Below, piece by piece: positions 22,126-33,301 of a stretch of DNA of 64,000 nt. The first letter of the stretch is position 1. Each line of letters starts with the position of its first letter. Under the pieces are notes generated by a model, which did not search any database, had not been told where the DNA came from, and saw only the letters and a list, made by a program, of their open reading frames with translations. This DNA is from Chlorocebus sabaeus (Eukaryota; Chordata; Mammalia; Primates; Cercopithecidae): NCBI RefSeq assembly GCF_047675955.1, contig NC_132915.1:12209766-12273765 (forward strand). The letters run 5' to 3'. A program made the translations under genes and the position numbers.

Positions 22126-23224
22126 CATGGTGGTGCGTGCAGGTATGAGTGTATCTTTATAACTCTGTGTGTGTTGTACGCATGAGTGTGTGTGTGTGTG
22201 TGTGTGGCAGGGAAGGCATCTGTGGCATAGAAATAATGCTGGGAAGCTCTGGCTGAGTCTTTGAATGCCATGGTGCTGTAGACTGAATTTCAAGTGACCA
22301 GTAGGAATTTTTAAACAGGGTGACCAGGTCATTTACGCAATTCAGAGCTCATCGCTGAGCAGTGTGGAAGGTGGATGGGAGCAGGCAGGGGCTGCAGGGA
22401 GGCCCGAGAGGAGACGGTCATGGAGTTTTAGCCTTGGCCTCTCTGCAGGGAGCCAGCTGCAGTCTTGGAAGCAGTGACTAGAGGGGGTGGGGCCTTGAGT
22501 CCTAAGCCTGGCATTCAGGTTCCAGTCTGGCCTGTCCCATACAGCAGGAAGGATGAGCCATACAGCGGGGAGGGCAGCAGAAGCCCCAACGGCCACGAGA
22601 CTGCTCACCACCCTGGCAGGGCTCTTCTGCCGCCATGACCTGCTGGGGGGATGACTGGGCAGGGTGGCAGTCTGTGGCCTGATACTGCTCTGAAGAGTAA
22701 GTGATGCTTTTGGCCTGGACCTACTGATTGGTGACTGGGGCCTAATCCTGCCTACTCCAGTGGTTTCTGGAAGTTTCCATAAATGACTTTTAGGATGCCA
22801 TGGGAATAATACTTATTTATTTTGCTACTTCCTTATGGAAACCAAATGCGCATACACGTATCCATTAGCCACATATAAGATTGGCTCCATGGCAGACAGA
22901 TGACCACCCCTGAGCGTCCCAATTCTTGGAGTATGTTGCCAAGAAACCTGATGCCCACGGATGAATTACTTCAGATAATCAGCGATTTTTTTTCAGATTA
23001 TTTAAAACTTTATTTTCTTTGGAGGATGACTGAGAGTGAAGTCGCAGGGAATTACACATGGCTAGTGGGTACAGCAGTAAGGAGGAGAACTGACATACAA
23101 ATAAATCAGATTAAAAATTGGTTTCTGATGCCTGGGAGCCTGCCAGCTCTGACTCACCAATGGCGAATTGACTCCAACTAAAAAGATCCTTTAGGTCCTT
23201 CTGTCTCAACCCTTGTCTCATATC
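22126..23224. other. Unique non-coding DNA
   Basis: A short TG run at 22187-22206. Otherwise no repeat or gene recognised. Confidence 0.4.
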
Positions 23225-23390
23225 ATATATCCCATAATACAGCCGGGCATAATAGAATCGTGTCTAAATCCCTCATGGCTGCAGATGGGAAAACTGAGAT
23301 CTACACAGGTCATGTACCTCTAAAGCTTACACAGTGTTTATGGCAAAGCAAAAGTTTAAGTCTGGTGGTTACCTACTGAGTCCCAGTATT
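23225..23390 (-). repeat. MIR SINE fragment
   Basis: 'ggctgcagatgggaaaactg', 'agatctacacaggtcatgt' and 'aagtttaagtctggtggt' follow the reversed MIR core at high divergence. Confidence 0.45.
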
Positions 23391-23754
23391 TAAACCTTTT
23401 TATTTCGTTACCTCCTTATGCAAACCAGGAGCACACAGATATGTTTACGGGGCATATGTAAATTTGGCTCTGTAGATGAAGGCTGGTGTTGGTTTGAGGT
23501 AAGAGACAGAAAGCAGGAATATGGGATTGTCCTGCCAAATTTTGTATTTCAAAATAAGTAAATGTAGTTCAATTTACAAGTATGCCTTCTTATTCTTTAT
23601 TGCCTTGACAATGGAATAGAAAGGGGAAGAAATTTATATGGAGATAAAAAAGGGTAAATTGAATGCGACAGGATAAAGGGGAGAAACTAGGTCTATTCCC
23701 AAGGGGTTCTGTGAGAGAATGAGACTTCCTTTGCTGCATGTGCGATCATTGTTC
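23391..23754. other. Unique non-coding DNA
   Basis: No repeat or gene recognised. Confidence 0.4.
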
Positions 23755-23869
23755 ATTTGTGCAAAGCCCTTATTTATCCTGTGCTCCAGTCACCATAGTA
23801 AGGGCCTCATATATATCCTTTAACCATGTGAGGTTGGGGTTATTATCCCATTTAAAAAAAAGACAACTG
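23755..23869 (-). repeat. MIR SINE, left part, split by Alu
   Basis: 'gtgctccagtcaccatagta', 'atatatcctttaaccatgtg', 'aggttggggttattatccca' and 'ttt' follow inverted MIR up to the point where the Alu inserted. The element resumes at 24178. Confidence 0.65.
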
Positions 23870-24177
23870 GGCTAGGTGCAGTGGCTCACACCTGTAATCC
23901 CAGCACTTTGAGAGGCTGAGGCAGGTGGATCGCTTGAGCCCAACCTGGGCAACAGGGCGAAACCCCATCCCTACAAAAAATACAAAAATTAGCCAGGTGT
24001 GGTGGTGTGTGCCTCCCAGCTACTTGGGAGGCTGAGGCAGGAGGACTGCTTGAGCCCAGGAGGTCGAGGCTGCAGTGAGACATGATCACGCCACTGCACT
24101 CTAACCTGGGTGATGGAGGGAGACCCTGTCTCAAAAATTAAACAAATAAATAAAAATAAAATAAAAAAAGAAAACTA
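23870..24177 (+). mobile_element. AluJ element
   Basis: Forward Alu inserted in a MIR. It starts GGCTAGGTGCAGTGGCTCA, with 'cgcttgagccca', a shortened left arm, the linker 'aaaaaatacaaaaatt', right-arm 'gcttgagcccaggaggtcga' and an A-rich tail with taaa units. The 'cttgagccca' words fit AluJ. Flanks aaaaaaaagacaactgg and aaaagaaaactaagg look like a degraded duplication. Confidence 0.9.
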
Positions 24178-24245
24178 AGGCTCAGAAGATTTCAGTAATT
24201 TGCTCAAGTTTATGAAGCTGGCAAGTGATAGATTCATTCTTGGAA
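24178..24245 (-). repeat. MIR SINE, right part, split by Alu
   Basis: 'aaggctcagaagatttcagt', 'aatttgctcaagtttatga' and 'agctggcaagtgatagat' continue the inverted MIR that began at 23755. Confidence 0.65.
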
Positions 24246-25063
24246 CTTATCATGTTGAAAGTCTTATGAATTAGAATTCTGCAAGCTTCTTTCCTTAAGG
24301 ACAGGGCTACACACTGGTCACCTGAGAAGGAAAAGCGTCTGTTCATTCTATGCTTGGGGTAGGGTCCACATTTCTTTCCTGCAGATGGTTGAGAATAGAG
24401 GTGTCCCTTTGCAGAGTCACCTAGAAGGTGGTTCACTGGGGAGAATGAGTTTACAGGTTCCCACCCGTTAAGGGTGTCAGCAGTGATCTGAGGTGAGAAA
24501 GGATCCCAGAGAGAAAAACCTTGTATGGTGGCCCCGAATCTCATGCTGGGACCCAGCTTTTGGGCCAGCCAGTGACGGTGCCCCAGCCTGGCTAAGGGGA
24601 GGCTGCAGGGCTGTGAGCCTGGGGCAGTTCTTGTGGGCAGACTGGAGGTGCACTTTCCTTACGGCAGCAGCGTGGCTCTCCGTGTGGAGATAAGGCCATT
24701 CCTGAGCTTCTTGATGTCCTCTCCCTTTTGTTTGTCCGGGTCTTCCTTGAATACAATACCAATCCCAGCTCTTAGTGGAGGCAGAAGAAAGGACCTTGCC
24801 CAGGAGGAGACTGGAGAAGCAGAGGCTGGGGTGGCCTGGTGGACCCAGGAGGATTCTTGCTTCCTTCTGGATGTGCCTTTGACCCATTGTAACATGGGCC
24901 TCTTTCTTGTGGTCTTCCTGGAGCTCTTTCCTCCCTTGCTTGTCTTCCTGGGCTCTCTCAGACTGAATGGGCAGGAGGTGGGACATGCCAATGGGGAATG
25001 TCTTTCTTCCCTAAGCCCATCTCTGGACTGTGGAACAGTGAGGTCATTTACAAGTGTGTAGGG
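24246..25063. other. Unique non-coding DNA, GC-rich part
   Basis: Three overlapping frames of 110-169 aa occur at 24477-25061 on both strands. None has a domain I recognise, and their coexistence on both strands argues for composition rather than coding. Confidence 0.4.
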
Positions 25064-25283
25064 CAGGGGTGGGCAATCTTTTATGGGAGGGGCCAGATAG
25101 CAAATGCTTTAGGCTTTGCAGGTGGTATGATTTCTCTGTCACACGACTGAACTCTGCCATGGTAGAGTGAAAGCAGACATAGACAATACATAATGAATGG
25201 GCGAGGTTGTGTTCCAATCAAACTTTATCAAGACAGGCAGGGGGCTGGACTGGGTTCCCTGAACTGTAGTTTGTTGAACTGGG
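25064..25283 (+). mobile_element. hAT-type MITE (MER3-like)
   Basis: Near-complete non-autonomous DNA transposon: 'caggggtgggcaatctttta', 'gggccagatagcaaatgctt', 'taggctttgcaggtggt', 'gaactctgccatggtag', 'agcagacatagacaatac', 'aatgggcgaggttgtgttcc', 'aatcaaactttatcaa' and 'ctgtagtttgttgaactggg'. The exact MER name is uncertain. I am sure of the family type (short terminal repeats starting CAGGGG). Confidence 0.75.
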
Positions 25284-27408
25284 TCAAGAAGATGGAGCAG
25301 CCACATTTGGCAGGTGAATGCCGTCGCTCACGGGGAAAAGATGTCTCAACAGACCCTGGACTCCAAGGACCCCCAGGCAGAATTTGTACAGCCAAGAGCT
25401 GTGTGTGCCAGCCTGTCCGTCAGCCCCACACAGCCCCGCAGGCGACGTCTGTCTGGACTAGAAGGCTGAGGAACACTGTTTTAGGGCATCATATGTAAGA
25501 AGCCACGCTGGAAATGTGGGCTTGGACAGTATTCGTGACGGTGTCAGCTCATCCAGCTCATCCTCCAGAGCTTGCCAGCTGGGGCTGGGCCAGGGCCCAG
25601 GGCCATATTCAAAGGCTGATAAACCTTCCGGAGATGCATTTCACGGACAGAAACGTCCCCAGCACGCGCTGTTCCGATTCTGCCGGCCTCTCATGGTGCG
25701 CTGAGGGAAAACGTGTGGGGTCTGAGTATATTATGTGGCAGGGCAGTTTGAAGACACAGTGGGGCCACAGGGAGGTTTGGGGCGTGTGTCCTCGTGACTG
25801 GAAGGACCCAGGGCAGGCCAGATGCCCTAGGATGCAAGAGGGAAGAGGGTAGGTGCCGGGAGAGGGTAGGTGCCGGAAGAGGGTAGGTGCCGGAAGGAGC
25901 AGCTGCAGTACGGTGAGTGGGCGGAGGAGGAAGAGCTTGCTTCTGGCTGGGATGCTGGCCTCCTGAAGGAGGTGGCAATTGTGGTGGGCCCTGAAGGATG
26001 GGTCACAGGTGGGCGTCATGAACATGGCCTGGGAGAGTGTGGGCACGCTTGGGTAGAGCCAGTGCTTTATTTGGCTTTGAGCGATGGGGCAGATTCTGTT
26101 TTCCCAAGATGATCCCAACAATGTCTCCCACGCCACACACTTTTCTCCCTATCAAAAGGTGGAGTTGAATTCCCCTCCCTCTGAATCGCGCAGCTGGTGA
26201 CCTGTATGTTGCCAGTGGAGTCCAGTGGAAGTGACGCTGCGGGACTTGCAAGGTGGGGTCAGTGAAGGAGTTGCAGTTTCCGCCTTGAGAGTGAGAATGC
26301 TCGCTCAGAGCCCTGAGCCCCCACGTGAGAATCCCACCACCCTGCCCCGGCCACGCCCTAGGGAAGCCACACTGAGGAGCAGCCACATTGAGGGGCTCTG
26401 GAGGGCAGTCCTAGTCCCAGTCATCCTCCCAGCCCAGGAGACTCCAGCAGCCGGAACCCACTAGAAGGTCTGCTGGAGGAAACGGCCTACTTCAGGCTGT
26501 GCTTTCAGAAGAGGAATCAGCAGCAAAATCCACCAACAAAGTGGTGGCTGGTGGCTGGAGGGTGGGACGGGGAGACTGATGGAGGGCATTTTGGGCTGCT
26601 TTCCATGAGAAGCGATCTCAGGTGAGCTGTGGCTGCAGGCACGGAAAGGAAGGGCCATTGCAAGAGATACTGCTGTGCAAGAACAGATAGGGTTCCCTCC
26701 TCACCTCTGCTGCTCCCAGCCCAAATCCCACATAACCTATATTACATGATGTTCTTTGAAACCTGGCTGGCACAGGCTGTAAAAAGCAGGGCTTTCAGCT
26801 TCATTTAAGCCTGTAGTTCCTCACGGACCATTAGGTTATGCGTATGTGAGTGGATGGAGCCTTCAGGAGCAGCTGAGTGGATAGCAAAGGTGGTCATCAG
26901 ACTTTGACATGTGAGGGACACAAGGACCAACTGCTGTGACACATCTGGGAGGACAGGCAGCCAGCAGTCTCCCTAAAAGCACTGAAGTAAGATGGGCTGC
27001 TTTATAGCCTACTGATGTGGGCTGCTACTGTGGAGTTATTTCAGGGGCAAAGACCTTCCCTGTTGTGGATGTGTCTTTTCATTGAGGCTTCTGTCTTTTT
27101 TCAACAATCAGATACGAAGTTTACTCTTTAGATGCTTTAGGGTCTTGAATTTATACTATAGTGTAAATGACTGATACATGAGCCTTTCCTTTGTGAGAAT
27201 TCTGAAGCCAAGAGGACTGGGCCACATGAAGGTTTTAGGTTGCTGAAAGAAATATAACAGGAGGGAGAGGAAAGGATACAGAGGTGGAGGCTGGAAGCTG
27301 AAGTCCAGGCTCACTGACTACAAGTCTGTGCTTAGGCCTGGGTTTACCCCCAGCTAGAGCTATTCGGTCTGTACAATCAGCAGAACCCATCGTTAATGGC
27401 CAGAGTTG
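25284..27408. other. Unique non-coding DNA
   Basis: GC-rich but CpG-poor over 25300-26460. Long frames on both strands (175 aa at 25609-26136 minus, 127 aa at 26003-26386 minus, 112 aa at 25514-25852 plus) have no recognisable domains. A 17-bp tandem repeat is listed separately. Confidence 0.4.
25844..25894. repeat. 17-bp tandem repeat, three units
   Basis: Three contiguous copies of agagggtaggtgccgga (first copy ends ggg), at 25844, 25861 and 25878. Copies two and three are identical. The repeat places a CCGGAAG ETS-type word at the second and third junctions. Confidence 0.95.
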
Positions 27409-27513
27409 GTTCTGATTGGCTGAGGATCAGTTCTAAATTGTCGGGAATCTATTCTGATTGGTTGAATGTCCACTATAATTGGCAGGGCATTTGTTCTGAT
27501 TGGCAGTTGTGAA
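27409..27513. repeat. 21-bp minisatellite, five units, with CCAAT motif
   Basis: Five units of exactly 21 bp start at 27409, 27430, 27451, 27472 and 27493. The shared pattern is gttctgattgg followed by about ten variable bases. Four units carry an intact ATTGG (reverse CCAAT) at 27415, 27457, 27478 and 27499. The second unit has attgt instead. Read on the minus strand it encodes an imperfect 7-residue repeat. Confidence 0.9.
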
Positions 27514-29367
27514 GTGCATGTAAGGAGACTAGACTCCAGCTCCAGGAGTAATTTATGGGCCCCAGGTGTGGAAGCAAACACTGGGTGGCCAATCCAGTCC
27601 TGTCACTTCCACGAAGTCCACAGAAGACATGAGTCTTAGGTCTTAACAATCCTACTTTCAAAACCTGTGAGCTCGTCATCACCCTTTCATTTTTGGAATT
27701 CTCCTCCTCTTTCTCATGGTCCTAGAAGGCATTTTCCCCACCCTTCTCTTAGCATAACCACTGTGGCAGAGACTATGGTGCACGTATGCCTTCTCAAGCC
27801 TTCATCCTTCCCAAGTCCATTGACTCAAAGTCCATTGACTCAAAGCCCACTGGAAGTCCACGTCCACCTGCAAGAACATGTGGGTTCTTTGCCCTCCTCT
27901 TCACTGCAGCCCTGTGGCCTGCTCAGCCAGGCTGAAGGACGGGGCAGTTGATGTCCTGCCAGGAGCAATCTCAACAAATGCTATGTGGGATTTGATGCAT
28001 AAATACCCCAGATTCTTTGCTTCTTGATTGGGATCACTCAGGGGCATCGTCTACACTGTCTCCCAGAATTCCCAACAGGCTTGAGCCCCAGTTGCCCACA
28101 TTGATAACCTGCTGTCTCCCTCTAGTGGGATCTTTCTTCATCTTCCTTCACTTCCCTACCTGCCCCAGTGCTGGTCCTGCCTTCACCTCCCAAATAAACT
28201 CTATGCACTGATGTCCTTGTCCAGGGGGCTGTTCTGGAGGTTCCCAAACTCAGAGACACCTCTTCAAGGATGCCATGTTTCAGGGACACAAGAAGCAAAT
28301 GGCATGCAGGCAGCCCCTGCTGTCTGCCCTGTAACACAATCTTTCTCTAAAGTCAGGGACCAAGAAAAAGCTTGGCTGTTTTCCTGGTTCTTAGAGTGGG
28401 GAAATACAACGAAAACAGAACAAACTAATAATGCAGTCGACGGCCGTGTTCCATCTGTTATTTCAGAATCACTCGTGAAAGGTTAAAGAAAATCTGCCCT
28501 TCCCCAGCTCTAACAACTTTCCTCTGTGGTCACCAATTTATCCCATCTTTCAAAACATTACTTTCTCAGCTGCTAGTGTGAGGTTCTCAGTTCTTTGCAT
28601 CCTTGGACAGAAACTCTTTCAAGCTCTGCTCCCTCTAAAGATCAGATGACATTAAAACAAGATCTAAGCATCTGCTGTAAACATACCTTGGCAGGTGCCG
28701 CTGCCCCCCAGTGTGGAACCCTCCCCAGTTGACAAGCCTTTAACTGCGAGGAAAACGGTAAAACACTGAAGGATCGACAGGCCCTGTGGGGAGTGCTGCT
28801 CCCTGCTTTGTGGCATCTGCTTTTGATGGAGACAAAGGAGCTTATCTTCCCTTCAGTTCACCTCCCTGGCCCTTTGAAGGCAGAACTAGAAGCAGCGAGG
28901 GTGGAAAAACTCCAAGGTCTGGAAAAATATGCAGATCACAACCACTTCCTCACTATTCATCTGGAAACCTTTTTAAAAACTGAACCCAACCATTTAGTAG
29001 GAATCTAATAGGATTTCCTTTGGATGGTTCCCTTGAGGTGGTAACATGTCACATTAAGAATGTAGGCACTGGTAACACAAAGGTTGTTCCTTGTTGGGAG
29101 TCAGAGGCTGCCCTGGAGGGTTGACGGTGGGTGTGTGGGTAGAGCTTGTGTCTATGTGCAGCTCACTGGAGAGGCATCCCTGACAATGGTTCTAAGAAGT
29201 TTTCTCAAAGTTTTGCTCACTGTTGTATTCCTTTCACTCATGCATATAGGCAAGCTCCTCCCCAAATCCCAAGGTAAATTGAGATTGAATACTTTTCTTC
29301 TCACCTCCTCCTTCTCCTCTTATTTTTCTTTCCCTCCTCTGCCGCCTTTCCTTTTCCATTTCCCTGT
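27514..29367. other. Unique non-coding DNA
   Basis: A small 15-bp direct duplication (aagtccattgactca, 27813-27827 and 27828-27842) is the only structure noted. No gene recognised. Confidence 0.4.
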
Positions 29368-29764
29368 GTGTTAGTTCCTGATGGCTGCCAGGACAAAGTA
29401 CTGCAGACTTGAACAACAGAAATGACTTTTCTCACAGTTCTGGAGGCTGGAAGACCATAATCAAGGTGCCACAAGTTCAATTGTGGGGGAGGGCTCTCTT
29501 TCTGCCTTGCACATGGCGGCCATCTTGCTGTGTCCTCACATGGCCTTTCCACTATGACTGTGTAGCTCTGGTGTCTCTCTGTCCAAATATCCTCTTCCTA
29601 TGAGGACAACAGTCAAATTGTATTAGGGTCCACCCATATGATCTCATTTCACTTAAATTACCTCTTCAAAGGTCCTCTCTATAAACACAATCACATTCTA
29701 GGTACATGGGGTGGCGGTGGGGGGCGATAATATACACATTTTGGGAAGAGGACACAGTTTAGCC
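29368..29764 (-). repeat. MLT1-type LTR (ERVL-MaLR)
   Basis: Inverted MLT1 text: 'gtgttagttcctgatggctg', 'cttgaacaacagaaatgact', 'cacagttctggaggctggaa', 'gcggccatcttgctgtgtcc', 'tcctatgaggacaacagtca', 'attagggtccacccatatga', 'aattacctcttcaaaggtcc' and 'atacacattttgggaagagg'. Nearly full length, probably a solo LTR. Confidence 0.8.
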
Positions 29765-29814
29765 AAAATATTCTCTTCTGCATGCCTGTGCCCAGAAAGG
29801 GTCTTGTTGACTCA

Positions 29815-29985
29815 AGTTGCATGCATTCAAATCTTGGTTTTTACCACTTATAAGCTAAATGACCTGGATAATTTGCTTTACCTCTTTGAGCTTCAGTTTT
29901 AGTAGTTGTAAAACAGGAATACTCATGCTTGATGGTGTTGTAAGGATGATAGGGGATAATATATGTAGAGCCTGGTGCAGCAGTG
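29815..29985 (+). repeat. MIR SINE
   Basis: Forward MIR: 'attcaaatcttggtttttac', 'cacttataagctaaatgacc', 'ttgctttacctctttgagc', 'ttcagttttagtagttgtaa', 'aacaggaatactcatg', 'tgttgtaaggatgatag' and 'gagcctggtgca'. Confidence 0.75.
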
Positions 29986-30440
29986 AGTGTGCGAAATGTG
30001 CGTGTGAAATGTCAGTTCCTTCTGTTCTCCTCCTTCCCTCTTGATGCATCCTGCTATTGTACAATTTTGTATAAAAATTACTCCCCACACTCTTTAAATA
30101 CTTGATTTATTCTTCACTCTTTCTAAGAATTAATGCACACTTGCCATTATAATCTAAGTTTTATTGAATAAAAATACTTTCATTTTTCTAATTTTAGTTT
30201 CAGTTTTCCAGATAATCTCCTAATCACCATTTACTGTGAAATCTTGATCGCTGTTTTAAATGGATTCACTTTAAGTGGCTTTTTTTTCCAGTGCCAATTT
30301 TTCTTGGATAATGAGGACCTATTCTCTGAAGTATATTATTTAGAAGGATGATTGTAACCAACAGTTTAAAACAGAAACAATTGCAAGAATGGACAACTCT
30401 GTGGAATGGGTAGAGGGAGGAAGACATGATAGTACTTTCA
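29986..30440. other. AT-rich unique non-coding DNA
   Basis: No repeat or gene recognised. Confidence 0.4.
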
Positions 30441-30740
30441 CTGATTGATTGATTGATTAGACAGGGTCTTGTTCTGTTGCCCAGGCTGGAGTGCAGTGGT
30501 GTGATCTCTGCTCACTGCAACCTCCACCTCCCAGGCTCAAGTGATCTTCACGCCTCAGCCTCTCAACTAGCTGGGACTGCAGACTCGTGCCACCATGCCT
30601 GGCTAATCTTTGTGGGTTTTTTTGTACAGACGGGGTCTCACTTTGTTGCTCAGGCTGGTCTCAGACTCCTGAGCTCAAGTGATCCTTCCACCTCGGCCTC
30701 TCAAAGTGCTGGGATTATAGGCATGAGCCACTGCGCCCTG
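30441..30740 (-). mobile_element. AluJ element
   Basis: Inverted Alu. The tail is replaced by a GATT tetranucleotide run (30443-30459). It continues with 'agacagggtcttgttctgtt', 'tgcccaggctggagtgcagt', 'gctcaagtgatcttcacgcc', 'tttttttgtacagacggggt' and a right end at 'gagccactgcgccctg'. 'gctcaagtgatcc' words fit AluJ. Confidence 0.9.
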
Positions 30741-31834
30741 ATTACACACATTTCTGTACTGTTTGAATTTACTTCATTGTATTTTATTTGCTGAGCATCC
30801 ATGCTACATTCATATTTTGATTATTTGATAAAAATGTCTCAATGGTGTAATTGGTGAAAATGGCCATGATGTGAGGTCCAAGGTGGGTGCCCTGATATAA
30901 GTTTCCAGCACACGCTGTTGGGGCCTCATGTGGATCCCCTGAATACCTGCCATTCCTGCCCTTCTCCTATGAGCATCTGTAACTCTCTGCCTGAGCCTTC
31001 TCTGGCTGCTAGAACCACGCATGGAGCAGGCTCGATGTACAAGGCAGTCCATGCCCTGGGAACAACCCTCAGCCATGATGGAGAGGGGCTGCAAAGCCAA
31101 GATCCCACTTCCACTCTACGGATGGGCCAACTCAGCGCTGTGCTCTACAGCAGCCCCCGGAACCCCCAGCCAGAGTGAGCCCCAGTGCTCACAGAGGCAG
31201 TCTCCTCACTAGCACATCCTCTTGGCATCCTTCCTTCCCGGTCTCACTTCACCGTTCCCCTAGTGGTGTTTCACACTCATAGACTCGCTTGGAACAGGTG
31301 GCAATTCTTTCTCACTCACTGCCTGGAGGGGCTGGCACAGTGCACTGTTTCCCTCGCTTCTTTGTTGGAGGGGCCAGTAGAATGACAGCACAAGAGAAAA
31401 GGGCCAGCAGTCAGTCCCTCTGCATTCTTTCCACTCCTGGGAGGGTTTAGAATCTACTACTGCTGGTTGCACCCAAACGCACAGAAGTGCATGCTGGGAG
31501 ACCCTGGGTCGGGGTGCAGTGCATGGGCATTTTGGCTCGTCCTCTAGAATGTGAATCTACAGCAAGACTGAGAATGGGTGACCAAACCTGCATTCCACAT
31601 CAGATGCTGTTCTGGGGGGACAGTTATCACCTAGCTTCGAAATGTTGCCCTTGTTCTTTCAAAGCCCTTTTTAAATATGTGAAGAAAAGATAACATGTAA
31701 ATTCAGCTACTCACACCCTGCCTTCCCAAGGAAGCATGGCTTTTAGACATGAATAGCTTGATCTTGCTTATTACTATTTTGACCAACACAATGCAGTTGA
31801 ATTAACTCTGTGCCAGTTTCTGAGTCCAGTCATT
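30741..31834. other. Unique non-coding DNA
   Basis: No repeat, gene or site recognised. Short frames on both strands at 30810-31212 overlap and have no domain. Confidence 0.4.
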
Positions 31835-31849
31835 AAGAGACTGCAAGTT

Positions 31850-32046
31850 GATCCAGGCATGGTGGCACATGCCTTTAGTCCCAGCTACTCAGGAGGCTGA
31901 GGCAGGAGGATGACTTGAGCCCAGGAGTTTGAGGCTGTCGTGTGCTATGATTGTACCTGTGAATAACCACTGAACTCTGGTCTGGGCAACATGCAGACAT
32001 CCTGTCTCTCTTAAAAAAAAAAAAAAAAAGAAAAAAAAAGAGTAAA
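31850..32046 (+). mobile_element. FRAM / Alu right-monomer element
   Basis: A single right-arm unit: 'gatccaggcatggtggcaca', 'tgcctttagtcccagctact', 'gcttgagcccaggagtttga', 'ggctgtcgtgtgctatgatt', 'tctgggcaac' and an A tail. There is no left arm, so it is a free right monomer or a truncated AluJ. The upstream duplication aagagactgcaagtt (31835-31849) has its partner at 32348-32362, beyond the next Alu. Confidence 0.8.
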
Positions 32047-32347
32047 GGCCGGTGCGGCAGTTCATGCTTGTAATCCCAGTGCTTTGGGAGGTCGAGGCAG
32101 GTGGATCTCCTGAGGTCAGGAGTTTGAGAAAAGGCTGGCCAACATGGCGAAACCCTGTCTCTACTAAAAATACAAAAATTAGCCAGGCATGGTGGTGGGC
32201 GCATGTAATCCCAGCTACTCAGGAGGCTGAAGAGGAGAACCACTTGAACCCGAGAGGTGGAGGTTGCAGTGAGCTGAGATCATGCCACTGCACTTCAGCC
32301 TGGGTGACAGAGCGAGACTCCATCTCAAAACAAAAACAAACAAACAA
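32047..32347 (+). mobile_element. AluS element inside the tail of the preceding monomer
   Basis: Full-length forward Alu starting GGCCGGTGCGGCAGTTCATG, with 'gatctcctgaggtcaggagt', the A-linker, 'cttgaacccgagaggtggag' and a caaacaaac tail. It has no duplication of its own in unique DNA. Instead the pair FRAM+Alu is flanked by aagagactgcaagtt and aaaagactgcatgtt, so it inserted into the older element's A tail. Confidence 0.93.
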
Positions 32348-32429
32348 AAAAGACTGCATGTTCCCACATTCTCGCTCTTAGAGAACTCTCTAGTGCCTAG
32401 CTTAGTCCAGTCCAAATTCCTTACCCACA

Positions 32430-32507
32430 AAATTGCGAGATCTAATAAAATGGTTGTTTAAGCCACAAAGTTTTGAGACACTTTGCAATAGATAACTGAA
32501 ATCAGTA
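32430..32507 (+). repeat. MLT1-type LTR 3' end fragment
   Basis: 'aataaaatggttgtttaagc', 'cacaaagttttgagacactt' and 'tgcaatagataactgaaat' match the terminal 70 bp of several MLT1 LTRs. The rest is absent. Confidence 0.5.
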
Positions 32508-32800
32508 TGTTGGATCAGAGCCATGACATTTAGAATCCACTTCTAATAATCTTCTTTAAATCCATGTTCTGTGTCACAAGACACCTATCTGGAACGATAA
32601 TTTCCTTAAATGCAATTTTCATCATTATATTCCTCTGCTAAAAATCTAGAGGCTTCCCATCATTTAATGAATCTAAATCAAAATTCTTAATTCTTCATTA
32701 GCACATTGATGACCTTACTGGTGCCAAATTTTTCATTTCTCTCAGGCTCCATGCCCCTTGGCGTTCTTCTCCCTTAATGACTCTGAACTTGGCCATAGGC
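32508..32800 (+). repeat. L2 LINE fragment
   Basis: 'attcctctgctaaaaatcta', 'gaggcttcccatcatttaat', 'aaattcttaattcttcatta', 'gcacattgatgaccttac' and 'ctctcaggctccatgcccct' follow the L2 3' coding-end text in forward orientation. The adjacent MLT1 LTR interrupts it. Confidence 0.5.
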
Positions 32801-32978
32801 TGTGGGCTGAACTGTGTCCTCCCTCCTCCAAATTCGTGTAGAAGTTCTAACAGCAGGTATCCCAGAGTGTGACTGAATTTGGAGATAGGGTCTTTAAAAA
32901 GGTAACCAAGTTAAAATGAGGTTATTAGGGTGGGTCCTAATCTAATATGACTGCTGTCCTTAGAAAGAGAAGTTAGGA
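32801..32978 (+). repeat. MLT1A-type LTR, 5' part, split by Alu
   Basis: It starts 'tgtgggctgaactgtgtcct', then 'gtgtgactgaatttggagat', 'agggtctttaaaaaggtaac', 'aagttaaaatgaggttatta', 'gggtgggtcctaatctaat' and 'atgactgctgtccttagaaa'. This is the U3 side of an MLT1A-type LTR. It continues after the Alu at 33302. Confidence 0.85.
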
Positions 32979-33301
32979 GGCCGGGCGTGCTGGCTCACGC
33001 CTGTAATCCCAGCACTTTGGGAAGCTGAGGCGGGCAGATCACCTGAGGTCAGGAGTTCGAGACCAGCCTGACCAACATGGAGAAACCTTGTCTCTACTAA
33101 AAATACAAAAAAATTAGCCAGGCATGGTGGTGCAGGCCTGTAATCTCAGCTACTCAGGAGACTGAGGTAGGAGAATTGCCTGAACCCAGGAGGCAGAGGT
33201 TGCAGTGAGCTGAGATTGCGCCATTGCACCCCAGCCTGGGCAACAAGAGTGAAACTCCAACTCAAAAAAAAAAAAAAAAAAAAAAAAGAAAAAAAAGAAA
33301 G
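32979..33301 (+). mobile_element. AluS element inside an MLT1 LTR
   Basis: Full-length forward Alu starting GGCCGGGCGTGCTGGCTCAC with a long A tail broken by G (aaaaaagaaaaaaaagaaag). The target-site duplication is aaagagaagttagga (32964-32978) and aaagagaagttggga (33302-33316), 14 of 15 matching, lying within the LTR. Confidence 0.97.

Noticed and set aside
24477..25061. Overlapping frames of 110-169 aa considered as a processed pseudogene
   Set aside because: I could not tie any of the three to a known protein, there is no A tail or flanking duplication, and they overlap on opposite strands.
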